A stretch of 64,000 nt of DNA. Source: an uncultured Granulosicoccaceae bacterium (GTDB taxonomy: Bacteria > Pseudomonadota > Gammaproteobacteria > Granulosicoccales > Granulosicoccaceae). Below are positions 38,579 through 48,916 of this stretch, piece by piece. The notes under the pieces were generated by a model. That model was given only the letters and a program-made list of their open reading frames with translations. It was not told the DNA's origin and ran no database searches. Position numbers and translations under genes: made by a program. Positions within the stretch are counted from its first letter, which is position 1; each line of letters starts with the position of its first letter. The stretch spans positions 1-64,000 of the forward strand of contig CALISD010000082.1 of NCBI GenBank assembly GCA_938041955.1, in the 5' to 3' direction.

Positions 38579-39142
38579 TTAAGCGAACGGTCGAACACCA
38601 ATCCAATTGTGTAACAGAACAATTAAAACAAACATCCCTGCCACCAATCCCAGATGAACCCACGGCGAGCTTATCGGTGCTGTGGCCTGATCTACCAACG
38701 AAACACTCTTGCCTGACACAGCTATCTGCGCCACAGCCCAGATCAGAAGCCCACCAAACAACACTACAGACGCCAGATCACCGTTAACAAGTAAGTGCGC
38801 CACAGCCCAGACAATGAAACCTGTCAATTGTGGATTTTTCAGCGAACCAAAAATAAAAGCCGTACCGGGTTTTGTTGCAGTCGTAAAATAGATATACAAC
38901 GCCGCAAGCATCAATACATTGTTAACGTAGGTCAGCCACACCGGTGGCGCCCAGAGCAATACCGTATCAGCACCGCGATAGCCGATAATCATCAAAGCCA
39001 GAGAGAGCAGAATGATTACAGCCATTATGCCCTTCGACGCGTTGCCGAACCTCTGTTGCAATAGCGCCCGATAATCCTTTGCGCAGCTACGCAACAAGTG
39101 CGCAGCTATCCAAATTCCCAATCCAATTACAATCAGCAGCAT
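38579..39142 (-). CDS. NnrU-family membrane protein
   Basis: MLLIVIGLGIWIAAHLLRS...FGSLKNPQLTGFIVWAVAHLLVNGDLASVVLFGGLLIWAVAQ, NnrU-like. Confidence 0.82.
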   Translation of the reverse strand: MLLIVIGLGIWIAAHLLRSCAKDYRALLQQRFGNASKGIMAVIILLSLALMIIGYRGADTVLLWAPPVWLTYVNNVLMLAALYIYFTTATKPGTAFIFGSLKNPQLTGFIVWAVAHLLVNGDLASVVLFGGLLIWAVAQIAVSGKSVSLVDQATAPISSPWVHLGLVAGMFVLIVLLHNWIGVRPFA

Positions 39143-39155
39143 ATTTAATCTCTAC

Positions 39156-40124
39156 CTAATTTGACTCTATAAGTTTATTTATTTGCTCTTCATCGCAAAG
39201 ATCTTTTAGTCCAATACACATCAGGCCACAACTCACGCCCTCTGGCGCTGTATCCACAGACCACCTGCTACCCACCATCTGAAGCGTATGCACTGCCCCG
39301 TTTAGGTCTTTAATAAACCCTTTGACTCGCAGCAGACCATTGTCGGCCCCGGCGAGCTTGCAAGCGATACCGGCAATATCATACTCTGCAGGCAGATTCA
39401 GGCTAAACGTACAGTAAATGGATGCATCATGACCTCTATCCGATGGTCCCTTCGTGGTCTCTTTAACAGACATCGAATGCTGGCTAGCAATCAACAACAG
39501 GGACTTTGGAATCTTAGATTCCTGTACCTCGATGACACTGAGAGAAGCATAATCCTGTTTTAGCCAATCACTGATCTCCCACTGCTGTTCATCACTAATC
39601 AGGTCAACCTTGTTGATTGCAATTAAATCTGCAGATGCCAGTTGTCTTTCGATGGTATCTGCAAGGTACTTGTCTTTCGCATGCCGTTGAATTGTGCTCG
39701 CATCTATTAACACCACAATACTGCTCACAACATACTCACTGAGTAACGACAGCGAACCAGAAATTGCACCGGGCAAGGCAACCCCGCTGGATTCAATTAC
39801 CACCTGGTCAACAACATCCAGATTAAGCTGCAATAAAGCGCCTGTCAGATCATTCCCATAGCTGCAACAGACGCAGCCACCACTTAAACTGATGACGTCA
39901 CCTTCCTGACCTTCAATTAATTGCGCATCAATGGCTAACTCACCAAAATCGTTAACCAGTATTGCCAGACGACTGCCATCCGCCTGTGATAGCAAGTGAT
40001 TAATCAATGTGGTTTTACCGCTGCCCAGGTAACCCCCGACGATGGTGACCGGGCAAGGCAACGGTTTCCCGTTCACTGAGTCTAAAGAGCGCTTAGAGTG
40101 CATTGGCATCAAAGACTCTGCCAT
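39156..40124 (-). CDS. CobW/COG0523-family metal-chaperone GTPase
   Basis: TIVGGYLGSGKTTLINHLL (Walker A), ISLSGGCVCCSYGNDL (GCxCC), IAINKVDLI (NKxD). Confidence 0.93.
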   Translation of the reverse strand: MAESLMPMHSKRSLDSVNGKPLPCPVTIVGGYLGSGKTTLINHLLSQADGSRLAILVNDFGELAIDAQLIEGQEGDVISLSGGCVCCSYGNDLTGALLQLNLDVVDQVVIESSGVALPGAISGSLSLLSEYVVSSIVVLIDASTIQRHAKDKYLADTIERQLASADLIAINKVDLISDEQQWEISDWLKQDYASLSVIEVQESKIPKSLLLIASQHSMSVKETTKGPSDRGHDASIYCTFSLNLPAEYDIAGIACKLAGADNGLLRVKGFIKDLNGAVHTLQMVGSRWSVDTAPEGVSCGLMCIGLKDLCDEEQINKLIESN

Positions 40125-41730
40125 CCTGCACCGTGCCCCAGATTCTTACGTCTTTCAGCTTTACCGGGTCGATAGCAGTGGGGTCATCTTCTAAAATGGC
40201 AAAGTCAGCCCGCTTGCCTGCCTCAATTGAGCCAATCTCATCATCCAGTTGTAACGTATAAGCAGCACCTATAGTGATGGCGTATAGTGCTTCTGCTACA
40301 GATATTTTCTCGTACTCACCCTGCGTTCTTCCACTGCTGGTTAATCGATTGACTGCGCACCATGCAGTAAATAAAGGCCCTATCGGTGTAATGGGGGCAT
40401 CTGAATGAATCGCCAGGGGTATACCGTTATCCAGTGCGGTTCGACAGGGATTCATGCGTTCGGCGCGCTCCGGGCCTACCGTTAAATGGTAATGCTCATC
40501 CCCCCAATAAAAATGATGATTGGCAAAGTGATTCACACAGAAACCAAGAACCGACATTCGCTTGAACTGCGCCGCATTGATTAACTGACCATGTTGAATG
40601 GTGAATCGGTGATTTACCGTTGGGTGGGTCTTTAAGGCCGTTTCAAGTGTATCTATCGCGAGGTCAGTTGCTTCATCCCCGTTGGTGTGAGTATGCACCT
40701 GAATATTGTGCTGCAGAGCCAATTGGTAGATGCTCAGCATTTGATCAGGTGCGATATACCACAACCCATTTGGCGCACCATTGTAGTAACCCGGTGCTTT
40801 GATACGAGCAGTGAACCCCTGGATGGATCCATCAGCGACAATTTTTATGCGCCCAAGCCGGAAGCGGTCAGTACTGTGCTCTTTAAGTTGCAGTACGTGT
40901 TCCAGCAATTCGTTTGGTGTTAGCCCATGGTGAAATCGAAATGGCATTAACCGCAGCGGGAAGTCATCCCGTGCAGTAACACGAACACCGACGTCCACGA
41001 CCTCATCCGCCAGTTTGGCAGCAAGGTCTGTGGCAGTAGTCACCCCTTTGCGTACACACAACTTGCCAAAGTCGACCAGGCCTTCTTCATCAAAGTCAAA
41101 AAGGTTGCCGTCAAAACCTGCATGATTACCGACAGGCATCATGATATCAGGGCCTCGCAATTCTCCCGTGGGTAAGCCGTCTTCACCCAGAGGCATACCC
41201 TCGTTTTCAATACCGGTTCGTAAAAAGCCCGCTAGCTCAAGCGCACGGCTATTGGTGTTCATGATGTGGCCGGAGGCATGCATTATTCCAATCGGGCGCG
41301 TTGTCGAGACACGGTCAAGGTCATGTCGTGTAACGCGTTTCTCAGGATAATAGATAGGGTCTATAGACCAGCCTGCCATAGGTTCGTCAGGGTCGGTGAG
41401 CTTGGCATCTTGTTCTTTTAATCGCTCAACCACCTCATCAATTGACCGCAGCCCCGGCCAAACCTTGCCATGCGGGTCCATTCGATCAAAATACCCGCAA
41501 TAAACATACTTCCACCATTTACCTTCAACAGCGTGCGAATGCCCTTCGACCATACCCGGCATAATGATTTTGTCTGCAAATTGATCGTTGAGGGTATGCT
41601 CACCGAACCCTTCAAGTTCTGCCAGCGAACCGGCACCGATGATCAATCCATCCCTAACCGCAACATGAGTCACCGTTGGCCTGGCCGGGTTCATGGTGAG
41701 AATTTTCTTTGCCGCGTAAATGGTGATCAT
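40093..41730 (-). CDS. YtcJ-like metal-dependent amidohydrolase
   Basis: KIIMPGMVEGHSHAVEG...IQVHTHTNGDEATDLAIDTLE...IPLAIHSDAPITPIGPLFTAWCAVNR...GSIEAGKRADFAILEDDP. Confidence 0.92.
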   Translation of the reverse strand: MITIYAAKKILTMNPARPTVTHVAVRDGLIIGAGSLAELEGFGEHTLNDQFADKIIMPGMVEGHSHAVEGKWWKYVYCGYFDRMDPHGKVWPGLRSIDEVVERLKEQDAKLTDPDEPMAGWSIDPIYYPEKRVTRHDLDRVSTTRPIGIMHASGHIMNTNSRALELAGFLRTGIENEGMPLGEDGLPTGELRGPDIMMPVGNHAGFDGNLFDFDEEGLVDFGKLCVRKGVTTATDLAAKLADEVVDVGVRVTARDDFPLRLMPFRFHHGLTPNELLEHVLQLKEHSTDRFRLGRIKIVADGSIQGFTARIKAPGYYNGAPNGLWYIAPDQMLSIYQLALQHNIQVHTHTNGDEATDLAIDTLETALKTHPTVNHRFTIQHGQLINAAQFKRMSVLGFCVNHFANHHFYWGDEHYHLTVGPERAERMNPCRTALDNGIPLAIHSDAPITPIGPLFTAWCAVNRLTSSGRTQGEYEKISVAEALYAITIGAAYTLQLDDEIGSIEAGKRADFAILEDDPTAIDPVKLKDVRIWGTVQDGRVFDANAL

Positions 41731-41829
41731 TTATTCCTCGCTCAATCATTTAAAGCAAACAGGCTTCGTTCTAGGGTCATCATTTCATGACCTTGTTGCA
41801 TCTGCAAGCGTTGCTGTTTTTGTGCGAAA

Positions 41830-42816
41830 ATGACTGAACATCTTATTGTAAATGATCTCATGCCAAACACCGAAATGCAGAACTACAAAACACTGATCGA
41901 TGAACAAACATGGGCATTCATTCATAAAACTGACAGCTGCTTTCCACCTGAGGCGATTGATTTCACCATCCAACTTCAACGCGAAACCTATGACGCCATG
42001 TGCCGTGAGTTTTCCACGGGTCAACCTGAAAGCATTACCGCGACTGACGGCACCATTGAGAACGGAGACTATAAAGTACCAGTACGGCGATACCACTCCG
42101 AAAATAGAAATCAGCAGCGCGCTATCATCTACTTTCACGGCGGTGGGTTTATTGTCGGCAGCCTGGACAGCCATGACGATGTTTGCACCGAGCTATGCGC
42201 TAACACGGGCTTTGATGTCACCTCTGTAGACTATCGCCTGGCACCTGAAAACCCACATCCTGCTGCATTTGAAGATTCACTCGCCTGCGTAGAGTATGAG
42301 AGCAATCGATTACGGCTTCCCATCATACTGTGTGGCGACAGTGCTGGTGGCAATCTGGCTGCAGCGATATCTCATGCTGCTCGTCACATGCAAAACGTAC
42401 ACATAGCCAGACAAGTACTGATCTACCCCGGCCTCGGCGGCGATACGGACTCTGGCTCTTACCTCACGCACGCCAATGCCCCGATGCTCACAACCCGTGA
42501 CGTCCTGTTTTACAACGATACAAGAACAAATAACATTCAACGCTCAAACGATGTAACACTTGAACCCCTAAAAGATCATGATTTCTCAAACCTGCCAGAA
42601 ACAATAGTGTTTGGCGCTGAATGCGATCCCTTGTCTGACGATGGAAAACACTATTGCCAGGCAATTACGGCGGCCGGAGGTAGCGCACACTGGACAAACG
42701 AGAAAGGCCTGGTGCATGGTTACCTAAGAGCACGCAATACAGTAGATAGAGCGAGAGACAGTTTCAGTAGAATCATTGCAGCAATAAAAACTGTTGGCAA
42801 TAGCACCGGGGAGTGA
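41830..42816 (+). CDS. Alpha/beta hydrolase (HSL/esterase family)
   Basis: AIIYFHGGGFIVGSLDSHDDVCTELC...PIILCGDSAGGNLAAAISH...HGYLRA: HGGG and GDSAGG motifs. Confidence 0.92.
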   Translation: MTEHLIVNDLMPNTEMQNYKTLIDEQTWAFIHKTDSCFPPEAIDFTIQLQRETYDAMCREFSTGQPESITATDGTIENGDYKVPVRRYHSENRNQQRAIIYFHGGGFIVGSLDSHDDVCTELCANTGFDVTSVDYRLAPENPHPAAFEDSLACVEYESNRLRLPIILCGDSAGGNLAAAISHAARHMQNVHIARQVLIYPGLGGDTDSGSYLTHANAPMLTTRDVLFYNDTRTNNIQRSNDVTLEPLKDHDFSNLPETIVFGAECDPLSDDGKHYCQAITAAGGSAHWTNEKGLVHGYLRARNTVDRARDSFSRIIAAIKTVGNSTGE

Positions 42817-42817
42817 C

Positions 42818-43741
42818 TTATTCTTTAGGGCTTTTTTTTCTCGAGCCTAAAGACACCATTAGTATCCCGGGGGTTAGCACAATAAGACTAAGCCAGCCTA
42901 TCCAGCCCGGGATTTCTTCCAGAAATATAACGCCCAATAAAACGCCCAGCGCAGGTACCGCTGCTATAAATGCAGAAGTAGCAGCAGTTCCTATGGTACG
43001 TGTGGCATAAGCCACTAAAAGCAAACCAAGCAAGCCCGGTATGAGCCCCTGATACAGCACCTGCAACCACAGCTGACCGTCAGAAATGCCATCGAAACCG
43101 CTGGGCAACCAGAAATACCAAACGGGTACAAATAAAATGGCGTTGATAATTGAGCTACACAACAATACCTGTGTCGGTTTTAGGTTCCAGGCTCTTGCTA
43201 CTACCAGGTAGGCAGAGAAAAACAACGCCGCAATGACAAAAAGAATATCACCTCGCCACGCACCCGGAACCGATAACCCTGACAAATCAGCTGCAGACAG
43301 CACAGCCCCGACAAATATCAAAACCACCCCGATCAACTGCAAGGTGGTGGCCTTCTGCTTAAGCCACCACCATGACAACAACAAGGTGACTGCTGGCATT
43401 GCACCGTTCATAAAGATGCCACCATGCGCCGCTGGCGCGTAGTCAAAGGCCAGATAAACGCATAAAATATATATGGGCCCCAATAGAAAAGTTAATCCCG
43501 CTATTCGCTTAAGCGACATACTATTCCAGGGCTTGTAATACAACACCACGGGAAGCGCAGCCAGGGCTGACACACCATACCTGAGGGCCGCCATATCATA
43601 AGCTGTTAGTGTCGTTTTCGACCCCGATCGACTCACCACTAACCAACTGGCCCAAATCAACGTTACCCCACCCGCAGCCAGATATCCGTACAAAGTAGTT
43701 CTAGAGGTAGACACAGGGGTGGTACTTTCGGAGATGCTCAT
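42818..43741 (-). CDS. EamA/DMT-family transporter
   Basis: Two EamA repeats, about 10 TM; LGVLLGVIFLEEIPGWIGWLSLIVLTPGILMVSLG. Confidence 0.9.
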   Translation of the reverse strand: MSISESTTPVSTSRTTLYGYLAAGGVTLIWASWLVVSRSGSKTTLTAYDMAALRYGVSALAALPVVLYYKPWNSMSLKRIAGLTFLLGPIYILCVYLAFDYAPAAHGGIFMNGAMPAVTLLLSWWWLKQKATTLQLIGVVLIFVGAVLSAADLSGLSVPGAWRGDILFVIAALFFSAYLVVARAWNLKPTQVLLCSSIINAILFVPVWYFWLPSGFDGISDGQLWLQVLYQGLIPGLLGLLLVAYATRTIGTAATSAFIAAVPALGVLLGVIFLEEIPGWIGWLSLIVLTPGILMVSLGSRKKSPKE

Positions 43742-43949
43742 GCAACGAGGAGTCTCAATAGAATGAATAGGTGACTAAAGGCGACAAGACCCTCGGTGAC
43801 AGCGAATCATACTCTGACACACCTTTGCATGCAGCAACAGTAAGAAAACGGCCGGTTTTAAGCAGAAAGTGACTGTCAGTGGCAATACCGGACTTGACCT
43901 GAGAGATAGACACAGGAAAATACAGACAGATATCATTTAGAAAGCTCCC

Positions 43950-44807
43950 ATGACGAATCAGATACAGCTAAGCCAGAAACAACTGGATGACTTCGATCAT
44001 GATGGATTTGTGGTCGTACCCTCCGTACTAAGCGATGCCGTTATTGAAGATGCTCGAGCACGATTTGAAAAGCTCTTCACAGGTGAATTTGAAACCGGTA
44101 TTCAACCGGACGAATGGAATTGGAAGACAGGTCAGGATGACCCAACCCTGACGCGACAAATATGCAACGCATGGAAATCTGATCGGACCATTGCCTCCAT
44201 TGTGCTTAGATCCGATATTGGTGCAGCATGCGCACAGGTTCGCCATTGGCCAGGTGCACGCATCAACCAGGACAACGTTATATGGAAGCCCACGGGTAGC
44301 AAAGCCCTGGGCTTTCATCAAGACGACAGCTACCAGACGTGGATTGTGCCGTCACAGATGATGACCTGTTGGATCACCCTTGATGAAACACGTGCTGATC
44401 AAGGCACCATTGAATACGTACGAGGATCTCATAAATGGCCGGTAAGCCAACCGATAGAAAAATTTCATGCACCAGATGATCCCTTGAGCGATTTGCAGCA
44501 AGCCGCCAAAGCAGCAGGAGCTGATGTTGATATCGTCCCCATTGAAGTGCCAGGCGGCAGTGCAGTGTTACACCATGGACGAACATGGCACGGCTCACGT
44601 GCAAACACTGGAAAGGCACAACGCAGATCTATCGTCGCACACTGCATGTCAAGTGATGCACAGTTTCACAACGACAATACCAGCCCGGTGTATAGTCGCT
44701 ACAAACTCAGTGACTCTCAACAAATGGATGAGAGCTTTTTTCCTGTCTTGTGGCGCAATGATGGCTATCGCAGCTCGTGGATAGATAACTGGCTTGCAAG
44801 AAGTTAA
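43950..44807 (+). CDS. Phytanoyl-CoA dioxygenase family protein
   Basis: FDHDGFVVVPSVLSDAVIEDAR...GFHQDDSYQTWIVPSQMMTCWITLDETRADQGTIEYVRGSHKWP...VLHHGRTWHGSRANT. Confidence 0.9.
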   Translation: MTNQIQLSQKQLDDFDHDGFVVVPSVLSDAVIEDARARFEKLFTGEFETGIQPDEWNWKTGQDDPTLTRQICNAWKSDRTIASIVLRSDIGAACAQVRHWPGARINQDNVIWKPTGSKALGFHQDDSYQTWIVPSQMMTCWITLDETRADQGTIEYVRGSHKWPVSQPIEKFHAPDDPLSDLQQAAKAAGADVDIVPIEVPGGSAVLHHGRTWHGSRANTGKAQRRSIVAHCMSSDAQFHNDNTSPVYSRYKLSDSQQMDESFFPVLWRNDGYRSSWIDNWLARS

Positions 44808-45905
44808 ATGAAAATACAAAAGATAGAAACATGGACTAACGAATTCGTCTGCTTTGTTAAAGTCACCACAGATGATGGCAATCAAGGCTGGGGGCAAGTA
44901 GCACCGTACAATGCAGACATCACTGCCACCGTGCTACACCGCATGGTAAGCCCCTACATTATTGGTCTGGATGCACAAAATATTGATGCGCTGACTGAGC
45001 TTGTCACTGAAAAAGAACACAAGTTCCCAGGTTCTTTTTTGCGCCGTGCACTATCGGGAGTAGACACAGCACTGTGGGATATTCAAGGCAAGCTTGCCGG
45101 CAAACCGGTGTGCGAATTAATAGGTGGCACCGCAGGCTCTGTCAGAGCTTACGCCTCCTCGATGAAGCGTGATATCACACCGGACGATGAAGCCACTCGA
45201 TTAAAGCAACTCCGCGATGACTTTGGTTTTGATGCATTCAAGTTTCGCATTGCCGCTGAATGCGGTCACGATATCGATGAATGGCCGGGGCGCACAGAAG
45301 CCATAGTACCCACTATTAGAAACGCACTGGGAAGCGATGTGTCACTACTGGTCGATGCAAACTCGGGTTACTCCCCGGCGCGCGCCATTGAAGTCGGTCG
45401 CTTACTGCAAGACAATGGTATCTCACACTTCGAGGAACCCTGCCCCTACTGGGAATATCACCAAACCAAACAGGTAACCGACGCACTGTCTATTGACGTG
45501 ACCGGTGGTGAACAAGACTGTGAGCTGCAAAACTGGCAAACCATGATAGACATGAAGGCGGTCAATATTGTACAGCCGGACATCTGTTACCTCGGCGGCC
45601 TGAGCCGGACATTAAAGGTCGCAAAGATGGCAGAGGAAGCCAACCTCCCCTGCACGCCGCACTGCGCTAACCTTTCTATGGTCACGTTGTTTACCATGCA
45701 TTTACTTAGAGCCATACCAAATGCAGGTAAGTACCTTGAGTTTTCTATAGAAGGCCTGGATTATTATCCATGGCAGGAGAATCTCTTTGTAGAGTCACCG
45801 TTTACCATAGAGGACGGCCATGCAACAGTGACTGACACACCAGGCTGGGGAGTTGAAGTGAACCCCGCGTGGCTCGAAACCGCAGTTTATCAGGTGAGTG
45901 AATAA
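44808..45905 (+). CDS. Mandelate racemase / muconate lactonizing enzyme family (enolase superfamily)
   Basis: RALSGVDTALWDIQGKLAGKPVCELIGG...LLVDANSGYSPARAIEVG...ISHFEEPCPYWEY...DVTGGEQDC...VNIVQPDICYLGGLSRTLKVA. Confidence 0.92.
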   Translation: MKIQKIETWTNEFVCFVKVTTDDGNQGWGQVAPYNADITATVLHRMVSPYIIGLDAQNIDALTELVTEKEHKFPGSFLRRALSGVDTALWDIQGKLAGKPVCELIGGTAGSVRAYASSMKRDITPDDEATRLKQLRDDFGFDAFKFRIAAECGHDIDEWPGRTEAIVPTIRNALGSDVSLLVDANSGYSPARAIEVGRLLQDNGISHFEEPCPYWEYHQTKQVTDALSIDVTGGEQDCELQNWQTMIDMKAVNIVQPDICYLGGLSRTLKVAKMAEEANLPCTPHCANLSMVTLFTMHLLRAIPNAGKYLEFSIEGLDYYPWQENLFVESPFTIEDGHATVTDTPGWGVEVNPAWLETAVYQVSE

Positions 45906-46125
45906 CGGCCGGTCAATCCTAATTTACATGGGTAAGCATAACGACAGCGCATCCTCCGATGCCTCTGAACCTAGGACTATCCAAAATCTTTGCACTGCCC
46001 CGAATAGCTATTAGTCGTGTTGTTACAGCTCCTTGCGCTGTCACTTACAATAAAGCGTGGTACCGTTTACGTGACAAATGCGCTTGACGTATTTTCAAGC
46101 ACCGTGCTAGAACTACCTCCCAGCC

Positions 46126-46287
46126 AGGAGCTTGTCCGAGAACCAGGATCTACTGCGGTCGCGATCTTTTGGCCAGCTATTGCGATCACTTTCGTTAAAG
46201 AAGAGCGACTTTTCGCCTCAATCGATCGCAATATCTGACCTAAAACTTCACGCCCTCGCTACGACCCTAGTTCCCGGACAAGCTCCT
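46126..46287. mobile_element. MITE-like element with 18-bp terminal inverted repeats (17/18 match)
   Basis: AGGAGCTTGTCCGAGAAC at 46126-46143 and GTTCCCGGACAAGCTCCT at 46270-46287; total 162 bp, no convincing gene. Confidence 0.75.
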
Positions 46288-46319
46288 AGTCGCAACCACC
46301 GCACCGGATGAAATAGCCC

Positions 46320-48335
46320 ATGAAGATTGTTCAGGATTTTCCCAATGAAGTGATTGAACATCCTGACATGGGCATTGTGATGTCCGATGGCTGTCGGTTA
46401 TCCGCTCGCGTGTGGATGCCCGAGAAAGCAGAACAAGAGCCCATGCCGGTGATTCTAGAACATCTCCCCTATCGCAAGCGCGACGGCACTATTGTGCGCG
46501 ATCAATTCACCCACCCATGGTTTGCCGGTCACGGTTACGTGTGTATTCGCACTGATATGCGTGGCAATGGTGAAAGTGAAGGCTTAATGAAAGATGAATA
46601 CAGCCAGCAGGAACTAGATGATGCTGTAGAAGTCATCGAATGGGCCGCACGCCAGCCCTGGTGTAATGGCAACGTCGGCATGATGGGTATTTCCTGGGGC
46701 GGCTTTAATGCTTTGCAAGTCGCGGCAATGCAACCGGCACCATTAAAAGCTATTGTCACTGTATGCTCCACCGTTGATCGCTACGCCGATGACATCCACT
46801 ACAAAGGCGGATGCCTGTTGGGCGAGAACTTCGGCTGGGCTGCAAACATGCTCGCTTATTCATCGCGTCCGCCCGACCCTGCATTGGTCGGTGACAACAA
46901 GTGGAAAGACATGTGGTTGCACCGGCTTGAAAATATCGAGTTCGATTTGTCTACCTGGCTAAGACACCAGCACAGGGATGACTACTGGAAACATGGCTCC
47001 GTATGTGAAGACTACTCAAAGATCAATGCTGCTGTTCTGTCGGTAGGCGGCTGGCATGACGGCTACCGCAATACCATTTCGCACCTGGTGGAAAACGTTG
47101 AAGCACCAGTTAAGGGTATTGTCGGCCCTTGGATACATAAATACCCGCACTATGCAGGCCCACAGCCTGCCATCGGTTTTCTGCAGGAGTGCAAACGCTG
47201 GTGGGATCAATACTTAAAAGGTGATGACAACGATGTAGAGCGGGAACCAGCGTACCGTGCCTATCTGATGGATAGCGTCGCACCGCATCGATGGCTGGAT
47301 GCACGCCCCGGAAGATGGATCGCAGAGCGCGACTGGCCGTCAAAAAACATAAATCCGCTACAGCTGCATTTAAACGACGGAGGCGAACTTACCCCTATGC
47401 AAAGCACGACAGATGCTGTGATCACATCTCCGCTGGACTGCGGTGCGAGTGCCGGTGAGTATTTCCCCTTCACCTTTAGTGACGAACTTCCAGACGAACA
47501 GTCTCACGACAACTCACGATCAACCTGCTTCACTGGCGAGCCACTGAACGAAAGCCTAGATATTGTTGGTGCGCCTTCCATTAAGCTGACACTGACATCA
47601 ACATCCGCTAACGCACAAATAGCAGTGCGGCTGCTTGATCAAAGGCCCGACGGCACCTCTGCACTCATCACCTATGGCGTTTTAAACCTTACTCATGCAG
47701 AGTCTCACGCTAATCCGAAACCATTGCTTCGCAACCAAGCGTTTGAATGTCACTTAAGTCTGGATCAGATTGCCTATCGAATTCCAGTGGGCCACCAGCT
47801 GTGCATCGCGCTATCTACCGCCTACTGGCCCACGATCTGGCCATCACCGGAACTGGCCACACTAAAGTTAAGTGAAGGGGTGTTGGCCATACCAGTACGA
47901 ACTACATCAACGGTCCCGACCGGCGATGAAGTTACCTTTGAGCCACCTGAAGGCGCATCTCACTGGGCGCCTAAAGAACTTCGCGCTCCACGCTATACGC
48001 GTAACCACTCCAGGGACCCGAAAACAGAAGCTATCACCACCTCAATCACTTGTGATTCCGGCGAGTATGAAGATGAACACCACGGCTTAATTTCTGGTAG
48101 CTGGATGACCGAACAATGGACCATTCAAGCAGATGATCCAACATCAGCCGAGGTCACTACAGAATGGGAGCACACAGGTGGGCGTGAAGGCGCTATGTGG
48201 AAAACTGTAGTGACAAGCAGCATGCACTGCGACCGCTCCACGTTTTATATTGAAGCAGATTTAAAAACGTCTTTGAACGGGCAAACATTTCTTGATCGAA
48301 CATTCAAAGATGCCATACCACGTGATCTTGTCTAG
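46320..48335 (+). CDS. CocE/NonD-family hydrolase (X-Pro dipeptidyl-peptidase-like)
   Basis: LEHLPYRKRDGTIVRDQFTHPWFAGHGYVCIRTDMRGNGESEG...NVGMMGISWGGFNALQVAAMQP...C-terminal jelly-roll-like region. Confidence 0.92.
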   Translation: MKIVQDFPNEVIEHPDMGIVMSDGCRLSARVWMPEKAEQEPMPVILEHLPYRKRDGTIVRDQFTHPWFAGHGYVCIRTDMRGNGESEGLMKDEYSQQELDDAVEVIEWAARQPWCNGNVGMMGISWGGFNALQVAAMQPAPLKAIVTVCSTVDRYADDIHYKGGCLLGENFGWAANMLAYSSRPPDPALVGDNKWKDMWLHRLENIEFDLSTWLRHQHRDDYWKHGSVCEDYSKINAAVLSVGGWHDGYRNTISHLVENVEAPVKGIVGPWIHKYPHYAGPQPAIGFLQECKRWWDQYLKGDDNDVEREPAYRAYLMDSVAPHRWLDARPGRWIAERDWPSKNINPLQLHLNDGGELTPMQSTTDAVITSPLDCGASAGEYFPFTFSDELPDEQSHDNSRSTCFTGEPLNESLDIVGAPSIKLTLTSTSANAQIAVRLLDQRPDGTSALITYGVLNLTHAESHANPKPLLRNQAFECHLSLDQIAYRIPVGHQLCIALSTAYWPTIWPSPELATLKLSEGVLAIPVRTTSTVPTGDEVTFEPPEGASHWAPKELRAPRYTRNHSRDPKTEAITTSITCDSGEYEDEHHGLISGSWMTEQWTIQADDPTSAEVTTEWEHTGGREGAMWKTVVTSSMHCDRSTFYIEADLKTSLNGQTFLDRTFKDAIPRDLV

Positions 48336-48382
48336 CATGACTCACTACGAATTTTGATAATCACACATTTTATAGACGCTGA

Positions 48383-48757
48383 ATGTTAGTCACCCTAAAG
48401 CGATGGGCTAAACATCTTAAACATCAAGTACTCACGGTATGGGTGGCCGCCAGAGACCCCAGAACACACCCGGCTCCAAAACTCATCGCGGCGATAACTG
48501 CCGCATACGCTTTTTCACCCATTGATCTGATACCGGATTTCATCCCGATACTGGGTTATATCGATGATCTGATTCTGGTACCCCTCGGTATTGCCTTGGT
48601 CATCAAATTAATTCCAGCCGCCTTGATGGAAGAATTTAAACAAACGGCGATTCAACTTGAGCAAGCACCAAAAAACTACCGTGCTGCAGCCTGTGTTGTT
48701 TTTTTGTGGGCGCTCGTAACAGCCTACCTGCTCTACTATCTGTTCAACAGGAATTAG
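48383..48757 (+). CDS. YkvA/DUF1232 family membrane protein
   Basis: KLIAAITAAYAFSPIDLIPDFIPILGYIDDLILVPLGIALVIKLIP is the DUF1232 signature. Confidence 0.92.
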   Translation: MLVTLKRWAKHLKHQVLTVWVAARDPRTHPAPKLIAAITAAYAFSPIDLIPDFIPILGYIDDLILVPLGIALVIKLIPAALMEEFKQTAIQLEQAPKNYRAAACVVFLWALVTAYLLYYLFNRN

Positions 48758-48801
48758 CGTCACCGTAGGAGAACAGCGGACCGCTTAATCGCTCAGCGGC
48801 A

Positions 48802-48916
48802 TGGAGGGACACGTCAAAGGAAGCCCGACGCGTCAGCGAGTGGCATGCCACGGCATCTTCCAATTCGCCTTACAAAAAGTTATTTACGTCTGCCCAATAC
48901 ATCGCGGCGCATGCCT
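48802..48916. repeat. Dispersed intergenic repeat, copy B (homologue of 10801-10918)
   Basis: TGGAGGGACACGTC...GACGCGTCAGCGAGTGGCATGCCACGGCATCTTCCAATTCGCC...TTATTTACGTCTGCCCAATACATCGCGGCGCATGCCT. Confidence 0.75.

Noticed and set aside
46017-46238. 73-aa plus-strand ORF
   Set aside because: Largely within the inverted-repeat element; likely incidental.
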